64,000 nucleotides of DNA from JACMNW01 sp031406155 (GTDB lineage Bacteria > Pseudomonadota > Alphaproteobacteria > Rhodobacterales > Rhodobacteraceae), in the NCBI GenBank assembly GCA_031406155.1, contig JANOGW010000065.1:19118-83117 (forward strand). The letters run 5' to 3'. This document shows positions 42,705-50,558 of the stretch, one piece after another (position 1 is the stretch's first letter; each line of letters starts with the position of its first letter). The position numbers and the translations under genes are program-made. A model generated the notes under the pieces. It saw only the letters and a program-made list of their open reading frames with translations, was not told the DNA's origin and made no database searches.

Positions 42705-43670
42705 ATGGCGCGACCCAAGATTGCACTTATTGGCGCGGGGCAAATAGGCGGCACGCTCGCTCATCTGGCCGCAATGAAAGAGCTTGGCGATGTCGTGCTG
42801 TTCGACATCTCAGAGGGCACTCCACAGGGCAAGGCGCTTGACATCTCGCAGTCGGGCCCGTCCGAAGGCTTTGATGCCGAAGTGACCGGCACCAATGACT
42901 ACGCTTTCCTGCGCCGCGCCGACGTCTGCATCGTCACAGCCGGTGTGCCCCGCAAACCGGGGATGAGCCGCGATGACCTGCTGGCCATCAACCTGAAGGT
43001 CATGAAATCGGTCGGCGAGGGCATCAAAAAGCATGCCCCCAAAGCTTTCGTGATCTGCATCACCAACCCGCTGGACGCCATGGTCTGGGCATTGCGTGAA
43101 TTTTCCGGCCTGCCGCACAACATGGTGGTCGGCATGGCGGGGGTGCTGGACAGTGCCCGTTTCCGCCATTTCCTCAGCCTCGAATTCGGCGTCTCGATGC
43201 GCGATGTGTCGGCTTTCGTGCTGGGCGGGCATGGCGATACCATGGTGCCGCTGACCCGCTATTCGACCGTCGGCGGTATTCCGTTGCCAGATCTGGTCGC
43301 CATGGGCTGGACCACACAGGAAAAGCTGGATGCCATCGTACAGCGTACCCGCGATGGTGGCGCCGAAATCGTCGGCCTTCTGAAGACCGGCTCCGCTTTC
43401 TATGCGCCGGCGACCGCCGCGATTGAAATGGCCGAGGCGTTCCTGAAGGATCAAAAGCGCGTGCTGCCCTGTGCCGCCTATGTGGAGGGTGCGTTTGGCC
43501 TGAATGGCATGTATGTTGGCGTGCCCACGGTGATCGGGGCCAATGGTGTCGAAAAGGTCATCAGCATCAAGATGACCAAAGATGAACAGGCGATGTTCGA
43601 CAAATCGGTCGACGCCGTCAAAGGTCTGGTCGCAGCCTGCAAGGCAATCGACCCATCGCTGGAAGGCTGA
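42705..43670 (+). CDS. mdh: Malate dehydrogenase
   Basis: A 321-residue NAD-dependent malate dehydrogenase of the LDH-like (bacterial tetrameric) type. The NAD motif is GAGQIGG at 10-16; GVPRKPGMSRDDLL holds the substrate-binding arginines; LGGHGDTMVPL has the catalytic His. A GGAGAGAAAG site precedes the ATG. It starts the plus-strand half of the TCA block, two bases before a glycosyltransferase gene. Confidence 0.97.
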   Translation: MARPKIALIGAGQIGGTLAHLAAMKELGDVVLFDISEGTPQGKALDISQSGPSEGFDAEVTGTNDYAFLRRADVCIVTAGVPRKPGMSRDDLLAINLKVMKSVGEGIKKHAPKAFVICITNPLDAMVWALREFSGLPHNMVVGMAGVLDSARFRHFLSLEFGVSMRDVSAFVLGGHGDTMVPLTRYSTVGGIPLPDLVAMGWTTQEKLDAIVQRTRDGGAEIVGLLKTGSAFYAPATAAIEMAEAFLKDQKRVLPCAAYVEGAFGLNGMYVGVPTVIGANGVEKVISIKMTKDEQAMFDKSVDAVKGLVAACKAIDPSLEG

Positions 43671-43672
43671 CA

Positions 43673-44662
43673 ATGTCAGAGCCCCGGCGGGTTCTGTTTT
43701 CGGCACAAAAGAACGAGGGGCCGTTCATCCTTGAATGGGTGGCCTATCACCGGGTTATCGGCTTCACCGATATTGTCGTCGTCTCGAATGACTGCACCGA
43801 TGGGGCCGATACCTTGCTTGACGCCCTGCAAACTGCCGGTGTCCTGCGCCATCTGGTCCAGCAGGTGCCACCGGGCGCTGTTCCGCAGTTGTCTGCGGCA
43901 AAGCTGGCAATCGAGGCTGGATTTTTCCAGATCGGCGACTGGGTGATGTGGCTTGATCTGGATGAATTTCTGGTGCCGGGCGGGCCGACACGGCAGCTTG
44001 ACGCGCTGATCGCCCAACTTGATGCCGCACGGGCCGAGGCACTGGCGCTTAACTGGTGCCTTATGGGCGATGACGGGCAGACCGGGTTGCCTGCGCGCTT
44101 TGTCTCGGATCGGTTCGCGCGGGCGGCAAAGTACCGCTTTGTGCCGAATGAACTGGTCAAGACGCTGTTTCGCTATTCCGACCGGATTTCCGGGTTTCAG
44201 TTGCACCGCCCGCTTTGGCAGACTGGCCTCACGCCCCCCGTTGTGCTGGGCGGGGCCGGACACATCCTTGACAATGATTTCGCGCTGGGTGCGCATCGCA
44301 ATGGCGATCCGACATCGCGCGTCGCATTGGTGCACGGGCGTTACGGATTGGGGCAAGTGAACCACTATTCGGTACGCACCCGGCAGCTGTTCGACCTGAA
44401 GCGCACACGCGGCCGGGGATTTGCCGCAGGCAGCGGTTCAAACACCCGACATACCGACGAATTTTTCGAACGCTACAACACCAACTTTCGCGATGAACGG
44501 GCCATTCTGGTGCACGAGGCGGAAACCGGCGCTGAAATGCAGCGCCTGCTTGCGCATCCAACGATCCGCGCCGCCCATGAGGCCACCGTCGCCCATGTCA
44601 CCGCGCGTTTGGCCGCGCTCGCGGCGGATCAGCCCGGTCGTTCTGCCGAGGACCGTTCGTAA
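43673..44662 (+). CDS. Glycosyltransferase family 2/92-like protein
   Basis: A 329-residue protein with the pattern of DUF23/GT92-like transferases: FSAQKNEGPFILEWVAYHRVIGFTDIVVVSNDCTDG and the metal motif in VMWLDLDEFL. NHYSVRTRQLF lies late in the protein. It would add a sugar to a surface glycan. It starts two bases after mdh, so it probably shares its transcript, an odd partner for a TCA enzyme. It is convergent with the FkbM gene, which it overlaps by 34 bases. Confidence 0.85.
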   Translation: MSEPRRVLFSAQKNEGPFILEWVAYHRVIGFTDIVVVSNDCTDGADTLLDALQTAGVLRHLVQQVPPGAVPQLSAAKLAIEAGFFQIGDWVMWLDLDEFLVPGGPTRQLDALIAQLDAARAEALALNWCLMGDDGQTGLPARFVSDRFARAAKYRFVPNELVKTLFRYSDRISGFQLHRPLWQTGLTPPVVLGGAGHILDNDFALGAHRNGDPTSRVALVHGRYGLGQVNHYSVRTRQLFDLKRTRGRGFAAGSGSNTRHTDEFFERYNTNFRDERAILVHEAETGAEMQRLLAHPTIRAAHEATVAHVTARLAALAADQPGRSAEDRS

Positions 44663-45426
44663 ACCGCGTTTTCGCCAAAACGGGTCAGCACCTTGTATCC
44701 CGCCGTTGCCAAGGCACCCAAAAGATCGTGCTGCCAGTGCTTGTTATGGGCATCCTCAAAGAAGATCCGTTTCGGCAGAAGGCTGCTCGGTGCGGCGGTC
44801 AGGAATGGCACGATGGCGCGATCTTCCAGCCCTTCGATATCAACCTTCAAAAGGTCGATGCTGCGGATGTCCTGTGCCTTGATGCGGTCCAACAGCGGAT
44901 GGATGGCAATCTCGATCTGCTCGCCTTTGGCATAGGGGATATCAACCCGCGCCGCGCCGAAGTTGCCAACTGGCGACAGGTTCAGGAATGCGCTGCCGGC
45001 ACGGTCACCGACGGCAACCGGATCAATCGTCATGGTGCAAAAGCCGTTCAGCGCAATGTTTTCGGCCAGCCGAGCCTGCATCCTTGGGTTCGGCTCGAAC
45101 AGCAAGAAACGCGAACCCGGCCCGACGACTTCGGCCAGTGGCAGGCTGAACAGACCGGCATTCGCCCCCACATCGACAATGGTCGCGTCCTTGCCGGCAA
45201 GTTCCTTGCGCAGCCAGACCGTCGCCCCGTGTTCGGGCGGTGTGCCGTTCAGCCACAGCATGAATTCGGTGTGATTATCGGCAGGATGCAACTGCAATTG
45301 CAGGCCCAGATACTGTTGGCGCAGCGAACCGATCGCCTCCCGCACCAGACGGCGCAGCACCGGCTGGCCACGGGTCTTTTTCCACAACGCGCGCAGCGCC
45401 TCGTCGATGCCGGGATCGCGGTCCAT
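44629..45426 (-). CDS. FkbM-family methyltransferase
   Basis: A 265-residue class I methyltransferase of the FkbM type, which methylates sugar hydroxyls in glycans or antibiotics. Motifs: TIVDVGANAGLFSLPLAE (SAM loop), LLFEPNPRMQARL, DLLKVDIEGLE and FFEDAHN. The ATG at 45424-45426 was chosen because the 59 codons open upstream are unlike the family. Divergent from the next methyltransferase gene. Confidence 0.9.
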   Translation of the reverse strand: MDRDPGIDEALRALWKKTRGQPVLRRLVREAIGSLRQQYLGLQLQLHPADNHTEFMLWLNGTPPEHGATVWLRKELAGKDATIVDVGANAGLFSLPLAEVVGPGSRFLLFEPNPRMQARLAENIALNGFCTMTIDPVAVGDRAGSAFLNLSPVGNFGAARVDIPYAKGEQIEIAIHPLLDRIKAQDIRSIDLLKVDIEGLEDRAIVPFLTAAPSSLLPKRIFFEDAHNKHWQHDLLGALATAGYKVLTRFGENAVYERSSAERPG

Positions 45427-45614
45427 GTCTGTGCCCCTGGTGCCGTTTTTTCGCACTAAGCATGGGGTGCACGGCATTGCCACAAAAAAAGTCTTGCGCG
45501 GCAAAGACCATCGACCGCGTGCGGCACAGACACTATGATCATCTCTGACCACATAGACCTGCGGCCCCCGCCCAACCATAGTAGTGTGGGTCAATTCGAC
45601 CAAAGGACGCGACC

Positions 45615-46277
45615 ATTTCGCCCTATCTTGCGCCCAATTTCTATGCCGACGCCCTGTCGAAGGGTCGCCACCGCGATATCGTTGGCGGGCGATGGGATGA
45701 AACCGGCCGCGTGCAGATGGAAGCCTTGCGCGCGGAGGGGCTTTTGCCCAACCACCGGCTCTTCGATATCGGGTGTGGATCGCTGCGGCTTGGCTGCAAG
45801 GCAGTGCCCTATCTTGACCCCGGCCATTACTGGGGCACCGATCTTTCGGCAGCCCTGATGCAGCGCGGATATCACGTGGAACTGGCCGACAAGACCCGCC
45901 TGCCCGCAGCCCAGTTGATCGAAGACCCCGATTTCAGCTTTCAAGGCATCCCCGCCACCATCGATTATGCCATCGCCTTTGCCGTCTTCACCCATTTGCC
46001 GGCCGATCACCTGAGCCGCGCCCTGACCAATCTTCACGCCTGCTTCCCGACCTTGCAACGCCTTCTTTTCACTGTTTTTCTTGCCCCCGACGCCACCCGA
46101 GCCCAAAACCCATATCGCCAACCGGATGGCGTGGTTTCCCACCCCAACCGCGCGCCTTATCACCTGCTGGTGGATGATGTAGTTCGTATGGCCGATGCCG
46201 CTGGCTTCATAGCCGCCCGCCGCGACAGCGTGCTTCCCCGCGGTCAGGTTTTGTTCGTAGCCCAGCGCAATATCTGA
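45615..46277 (+). CDS. Class I SAM-dependent methyltransferase, probable ATT start
   Basis: The SAM domain is clear: LLPNHRLFDIGCGSLRLG, YWGTDLS, AIAFAVFTHLPADHL. Family members begin with a PYLAPNFYxDALxKGRHRDIVGGRWDE-like stretch, and that stretch is here in frame upstream of the first GTG (45711). Back to the stop at 45586 region there is no ATG, GTG or TTG. An ATT at 45615-45617 follows AAAGGA with normal spacing, so I propose it as start, giving 220 residues; otherwise the gene has lost its start codon, or begins at the GTG and lacks 32 residues. Function probably in glycan or lipid methylation. Confidence 0.8.
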   Translation: MSPYLAPNFYADALSKGRHRDIVGGRWDETGRVQMEALRAEGLLPNHRLFDIGCGSLRLGCKAVPYLDPGHYWGTDLSAALMQRGYHVELADKTRLPAAQLIEDPDFSFQGIPATIDYAIAFAVFTHLPADHLSRALTNLHACFPTLQRLLFTVFLAPDATRAQNPYRQPDGVVSHPNRAPYHLLVDDVVRMADAAGFIAARRDSVLPRGQVLFVAQRNI

Positions 46278-46393
46278 CCGCCCCAGCCGCAATCATCGTC
46301 TTGCAGGCAAGGGTACGGCAAACCCTACCTGCGCGGTGATTGCTTTCCAAGATCCTCGCAGGCAGAATGCGGACATCAAATCAAAGGTGCTTC

Positions 46394-47596
46394 ATGCGTT
46401 TTTTGCCCTTCGTTTGCCTGCTCTTCCTGGCCCTGCCTGCCACCGCCGAAACCATTTCCGCGGAAATCGGCAAATCCGGCCTGATGGCGACAGAGGCGCG
46501 CCTTGCCGCCGTTACCGATGCGTCCGATGCAGACCGCTTTGCCCTTGGCGGTGTGCGGTTCCTGCGCGCGGTCGAGGGTGCTTTGCAACTGCGCTGGCAA
46601 ACCGGCCTGTCAGAACAATTGACCATGATGCCGCTTTTGCGCCTTCCGATCCCCGAAAACCCAACCCCCTCCCCGTTTGACCCCGCCGCCATTGCAAGCC
46701 TTTTCACCAATGTCGGCACCGGCATGGAGGCCGCGCGTGCAGCCCTTGCCGACATCCCGCCAAACGCCGATTTCGGGATCGAGATCAACCTTGCCGACCT
46801 GTGGTTCGACATCAACGCCAACACCAGTCGCGACGCTGGCGAAGATATGTTGTCGGTCGCGGGGCCGATGATCCTCGGCTGGGCCTGGGACAGCCGCGAC
46901 CCCGCCAGTCCTGCCCCCGTCATCCGCTTTGACGGTGCCGATGCCGCCTGGCTTTCCGCCTATACGCATCTTCTGGGGGGTCTCAGCGACATCATCCTCG
47001 CCTATGATCCCACCGCCCCGATCACCCGCGTGACAGATGCGCGAAGCGCTATGTCAAGCCTTGGTCAACTGACACCCGATCCCCTGTTCGGAATGGGTGG
47101 CGGTGCCAGCCTTGATGCCGTCGATTACATCGCAATCGTTGTTGCCACCCTGAATCAGGCGCCCGACGCGGCGCGCATGGCCTCTGCCCGGACCCATCTT
47201 CTGTCGATGGTCGCCGACAACCGCCGTTTCTGGGCCGAGGTGGCGACAGAGACCGACAACGAAAAGGAATGGCTGCCCAATGACCGTCAGAAATCCGCCC
47301 TTGGCGTCGATCTTCCGCCCGGCACCGGGCCTTTGTGGCTGGGTGTACTGGCGGATTTCGAGGCGCTGCTGACGGGCGAAAAGCTGGTGCCCTACTGGCG
47401 GATTACCGGGCCTGCCGGCGTTGATGTGGCTGCCATGTTTACCGACCCGCGCCCGGTCGATCTGATCGCATGGATACAAGGCGAAGGCGCTGTGCCCTAC
47501 CTGCGGCAAGGGGACTTGATCAGCGCGCAGAACTGGACAGCGTTCGAACAGATGATGTCCGGTCAGGCCATGCTGTTGACCCTATTTTTGAACTAA
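46394..47596 (+). CDS. Exported protein of unknown function (400 aa)
   Basis: A signal peptide (1-18, LALPATA-E) leads a 380-residue mature protein containing PENPTPSPFDPAAIASLFTNVGTGMEAARAALA, EINLADLWFDINANTSRDAGEDM and WRITGPAGVDVAAMFTDPRPVDLIAWIQG. The NTSRDAGE segment looks like a calcium-type acidic loop (D-x-N-x-N). I recall similar proteins next to sucC in Rhodobacterales but not a function. The ATG at 46394 is used because it starts the signal peptide; an upstream ATG (46340) does not. Confidence 0.8.
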   Translation: MRFLPFVCLLFLALPATAETISAEIGKSGLMATEARLAAVTDASDADRFALGGVRFLRAVEGALQLRWQTGLSEQLTMMPLLRLPIPENPTPSPFDPAAIASLFTNVGTGMEAARAALADIPPNADFGIEINLADLWFDINANTSRDAGEDMLSVAGPMILGWAWDSRDPASPAPVIRFDGADAAWLSAYTHLLGGLSDIILAYDPTAPITRVTDARSAMSSLGQLTPDPLFGMGGGASLDAVDYIAIVVATLNQAPDAARMASARTHLLSMVADNRRFWAEVATETDNEKEWLPNDRQKSALGVDLPPGTGPLWLGVLADFEALLTGEKLVPYWRITGPAGVDVAAMFTDPRPVDLIAWIQGEGAVPYLRQGDLISAQNWTAFEQMMSGQAMLLTLFLN

Positions 47597-47638
47597 GGTT
47601 TTGCGACCTACCTCCTGCTTGCGCAAACATTTCTTACC

Positions 47639-47670
47639 GTGTGATCACACTTTTCAAACGTGTGATCACA
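47639..47670 (+). promoter_or_regulatory. Tandem palindromic operator pair upstream of sucC
   Basis: GTGTGATCACAC (47639-47650) and GTGTGATCACA (47660-47670) share the perfect palindrome TGTGATCACA. Their centres are 21 bases apart, placing them on one helix face. The TGT-N4-ACA layout resembles GntR/FadR-type operators more than CRP boxes (which need six spacer bases). They lie about 107 to 138 bases before sucC and 43 after the exported-protein gene. A regulator acting on the suc operon is inferred. Confidence 0.6.
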
Positions 47671-47776
47671 AATGTCGCTTTTCACCGCACTATCCAGTAA
47701 TTTAAGCAAAAGTCATTTTGCTTGGCCTTAGTTCCGTGCCATCACGGCGCAAATTCCTTTTGCACGGGGCGATGCC

Positions 47777-48970
47777 ATGAACATCCACGAATACCAGGCC
47801 AAGGCGCTTTTGCGCAGCTACGGCATCCCGGTTTCCGATGGCCGGGTCGTCCTGCGCGCGGAAGAGGCGAAGACCGCCGCAGGTGCGCTCGACGGCCCGC
47901 TGTGGGTGGTCAAATCGCAGATTCACGCCGGTGGCCGTGGCAAAGGCAAATTCAAGGAACCCGAAGCTGGCGAAAAGGGTGGCGTCCGGCTTGCCAAGTC
48001 AGTGGGTGAGGCCGCCGAATTTGCCCGCCAGATGCTGGGCCGCACGCTTGTAACCCATCAAACCGGCCCCGCTGGCAAACAGGTCAACCGCATCTATATC
48101 GAAGACGGCTCCGACATTTCGCGCGAGCTGTATCTGGCCTTGTTGGTCGATCGCCAGACCAGCCGCATTTCCTTCGTCGCCTCGACCGAAGGCGGCATGA
48201 ACATCGAGGATGTGGCCCACGATACCCCCGAAAAAATCCTGTCGTTCAGCGTCGATCCCGCCACGGGCTACACCGATTTTCACGGCCGCCGCATCGCCTT
48301 TGCGTTGGGTCTGACTGGCAACCAGGTCAAGCAATGCGTCACCCTGACCCGTACGCTCTACAAGCTTTTCGTCGAAAAAGACATGGAGATGCTGGAGATC
48401 AACCCCCTGATGGTCGGCACCGACGGCAACATCAAATGCCTCGATGCCAAGATGAGCTTCGACGGCAACGCGCTTTACCGCCACGCCGATATCATGGAAC
48501 TTCGGGATGAGACGGAGGAAGACCCGAAGGAACTTGCCGCCAGTAAATTTGATCTGAACTACATCGCCCTCGACGGTGAAATCGGCTGCATGGTCAACGG
48601 CGCAGGACTTGCCATGGCCACGATGGACATCATCAAACTCTACGGCGCAGAACCCGCCAACTTCCTTGACGTCGGCGGCGGCGCCACCAAGGAAAAAGTC
48701 ACCGAGGCGTTCAAGATCATCACCTCCGACCCGCAGGTCAAAGGCATCCTCGTCAACATCTTCGGCGGCATCATGCGCTGCGACGTCATCGCCGAAGGCG
48801 TGATCGCCGCGGTGAAAGAGGTCGGCCTAAAAGTGCCGCTGGTCGTGCGCCTTGAAGGCACCAATGTGGAGCTTGGCAAAGACATCATCCGCAATTCGGG
48901 GCTGAATGTGATTGCTGGGGATAACCTCAGCGACGCCGCGCAGAAAATCGTGAAAGCCGTCAAAGGATAA
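47777..48970 (+). CDS. sucC: Succinyl-CoA synthetase beta subunit (ADP-forming)
   Basis: A 397-residue ATP-grasp subunit that couples succinyl-CoA cleavage to ATP formation. MNIHEYQAKALLRSYGIPV, HAGGRGKGKFKEPE (nucleotide loop), EINPLMV (metal ligands) and VNIFGGIMRCDVIAEG are all in the expected order. Its ribosome-binding site is weak (GGGGCG). It starts the sucCD pair; the gap to sucD is 73 bases and filled by an inverted repeat. Confidence 0.97.
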   Translation: MNIHEYQAKALLRSYGIPVSDGRVVLRAEEAKTAAGALDGPLWVVKSQIHAGGRGKGKFKEPEAGEKGGVRLAKSVGEAAEFARQMLGRTLVTHQTGPAGKQVNRIYIEDGSDISRELYLALLVDRQTSRISFVASTEGGMNIEDVAHDTPEKILSFSVDPATGYTDFHGRRIAFALGLTGNQVKQCVTLTRTLYKLFVEKDMEMLEINPLMVGTDGNIKCLDAKMSFDGNALYRHADIMELRDETEEDPKELAASKFDLNYIALDGEIGCMVNGAGLAMATMDIIKLYGAEPANFLDVGGGATKEKVTEAFKIITSDPQVKGILVNIFGGIMRCDVIAEGVIAAVKEVGLKVPLVVRLEGTNVELGKDIIRNSGLNVIAGDNLSDAAQKIVKAVKG

Positions 48971-48971
48971 C

Positions 48972-49034
48972 CCGTAGGGCGGGGTTAACCCCGCCTTCGC
49001 CCGAACAACCGGCGGGGTGAACCCCGCCCTACGG
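48972..49034. repeat. REP-like inverted repeat between sucC and sucD
   Basis: Two 24-base arms, 48972-48995 and 49011-49034, are inverted copies with one mismatch; each arm is itself nearly palindromic (GGCGGGGTT / AACCCCGCC). The 15-base loop is TTCGCCCGAACAACC. The last GG of the right arm starts GGAGAAAA, the sucD ribosome-binding site. GTAGGGCGGGGTTCACCCCGCC-type repeats are dispersed in several proteobacterial genomes as REP/BIME-like elements, from memory. Confidence 0.85.
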
Positions 49035-49043
49035 AGAAAACAA

Positions 49044-49928
49044 ATGTCAGTCCTCGTCAACAAAAACACCCGCCTGATCTGCCAGGGCTTTACCGGCAGC
49101 CAAGGCACGTTCCACTCGGAACAGGCCATCGCGTACGGCACTGTCATGGTCGGCGGCGTGACGCCGGGCAAGGGCGGTGAGGTGCATCTGAACCTGCCCG
49201 TGTTCAACTCCGTGCACGAAGCGCGCCATATCACGCAGGCCAATGCCACCGTCATCTACGTGCCGCCGCCCTTCGCCGCTGATTCAATCCTTGAAGCGAT
49301 TGATGCGGAAATGGAGCTGATCGTCTGCATCACCGAAGGCATCCCAGTCTTGGACATGATGAAAGTCAAACGCGCGCTCGAAGGATCGAAATCCCGCCTG
49401 ATCGGCCCCAACTGCCCCGGCGTCATCACGCCGGGTGAATGCAAAATCGGCATCATGCCCGGCCACATCCACAAACGCGGCTCGGTCGGCGTCGTCTCCC
49501 GTTCTGGCACCCTGACCTATGAGGCGGTCAAACAAACCACCGACCTCGGCCTTGGCCAATCATCCGCCGTCGGCATCGGCGGCGACCCGATCAAAGGCTC
49601 CGAACATATCGACATTCTGGAAATGTTCCTCGCCGACCCGGAAACCACTTCCATCATCATGATCGGCGAAATCGGCGGCGCTGCCGAAGAAGACGCCGCA
49701 CAGTTTCTTGCCGATGAACGCAAGAAAGGCCGCTGGAAACCCACCGCAGGCTTCATCGCCGGCCGCACCGCCCCCCCCGGCCGCCGCATGGGCCACGCAG
49801 GTGCCATCGTATCCGGCGGCAAAGGCGACGCTGACAGCAAGATCGAGGCCATGAAACGCGCAGGCATAGTGGTGGCCGACAGCCCCGCAGGTCTGGGCGA
49901 GGCCGTGATGAAAGCGATAGGGCGGTAA
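49044..49928 (+). CDS. sucD: Succinyl-CoA synthetase alpha subunit
   Basis: A 294-residue CoA-binding subunit. GFTGSQGTFHSEQAIAYGT is the CoA motif, RLIGPNCPGVITPGECKIGIMPG follows, and GHAGAIVSGGKGDADSKIEA contains the His that is phosphorylated in catalysis. The ATG at 49044 is nine codons inside a longer open frame and follows GGAGAAAACAA. It forms the heterotetramer with SucC. Confidence 0.97.
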   Translation: MSVLVNKNTRLICQGFTGSQGTFHSEQAIAYGTVMVGGVTPGKGGEVHLNLPVFNSVHEARHITQANATVIYVPPPFAADSILEAIDAEMELIVCITEGIPVLDMMKVKRALEGSKSRLIGPNCPGVITPGECKIGIMPGHIHKRGSVGVVSRSGTLTYEAVKQTTDLGLGQSSAVGIGGDPIKGSEHIDILEMFLADPETTSIIMIGEIGGAAEEDAAQFLADERKKGRWKPTAGFIAGRTAPPGRRMGHAGAIVSGGKGDADSKIEAMKRAGIVVADSPAGLGEAVMKAIGR

Positions 49929-49931
49929 CCT

Positions 49932-50558
49932 ATGGCGCATGACCTCTGGCCAATCATAAGGTCCAACCTAGCCAAGAGCCTTCAGTTTGGCGGGCACACT
50001 GACCGGCCGCAGTTCTGGGCGTGGATTGGCATTCTTAACATCCTGGTCGGATTGGCCCAAGTAGCAATATACCGTGCCAACTTAAGCGAGCTCGTCAAGT
50101 GGACGGAACTTGGAGAAGCCCTTGGCCAAATCGAGATGGTCAAGTTTGCCATGGAACGCATGTCCGAGTCGTGGCCTTGGCCGCTGGCCGTAACTGGTTT
50201 TCCTTTCGGCTTTTTTGGTTTCAAGACAGTGATGATTCCTTCAATCATGCCCTTGATGCTACTGGCCCATCTGCTTGCCTTGGCGCCAGTCAGCAGGCGT
50301 GCCCGAGATGCCGGCTATTCGCCGGCCAAGGTCATTATCTTGCTCTACTTTTCGGTAATTGTCCCCGTCGCAATTGCCGCGATCAACCTCGTAGCGGCAG
50401 CTATTTTGGGCATCGGCGCAATGCCATTCGTCCTCATTCTTTCCGGCTATCTGGGCTATGCCCACCCCTTGGTTTCCTTGCTTGCGGCACTAGCGGCAGT
50501 CCTAATCTTGGCCGCTCCGTCGAAACATAGCCCCAAATACTCAGAGGTAACCCCATGA
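49932..50558 (+). CDS. DUF805-like membrane protein inserted between sucD and sucA
   Basis: A 208-residue protein with four to five hydrophobic segments. The N-terminus (IIRSNLAKSLQFGGHTDRPQFWAWI) and the RRARDAGYSP motif are typical of DUF805, with the usual R-x-R-D-x-G turn. It is AT-richer than sucD or sucA and uses less biased codons, so it was probably acquired. Its stop overlaps the sucA start (ATGA), which makes it part of the suc transcript. Function unknown. Confidence 0.75.
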   Translation: MAHDLWPIIRSNLAKSLQFGGHTDRPQFWAWIGILNILVGLAQVAIYRANLSELVKWTELGEALGQIEMVKFAMERMSESWPWPLAVTGFPFGFFGFKTVMIPSIMPLMLLAHLLALAPVSRRARDAGYSPAKVIILLYFSVIVPVAIAAINLVAAAILGIGAMPFVLILSGYLGYAHPLVSLLAALAAVLILAAPSKHSPKYSEVTP

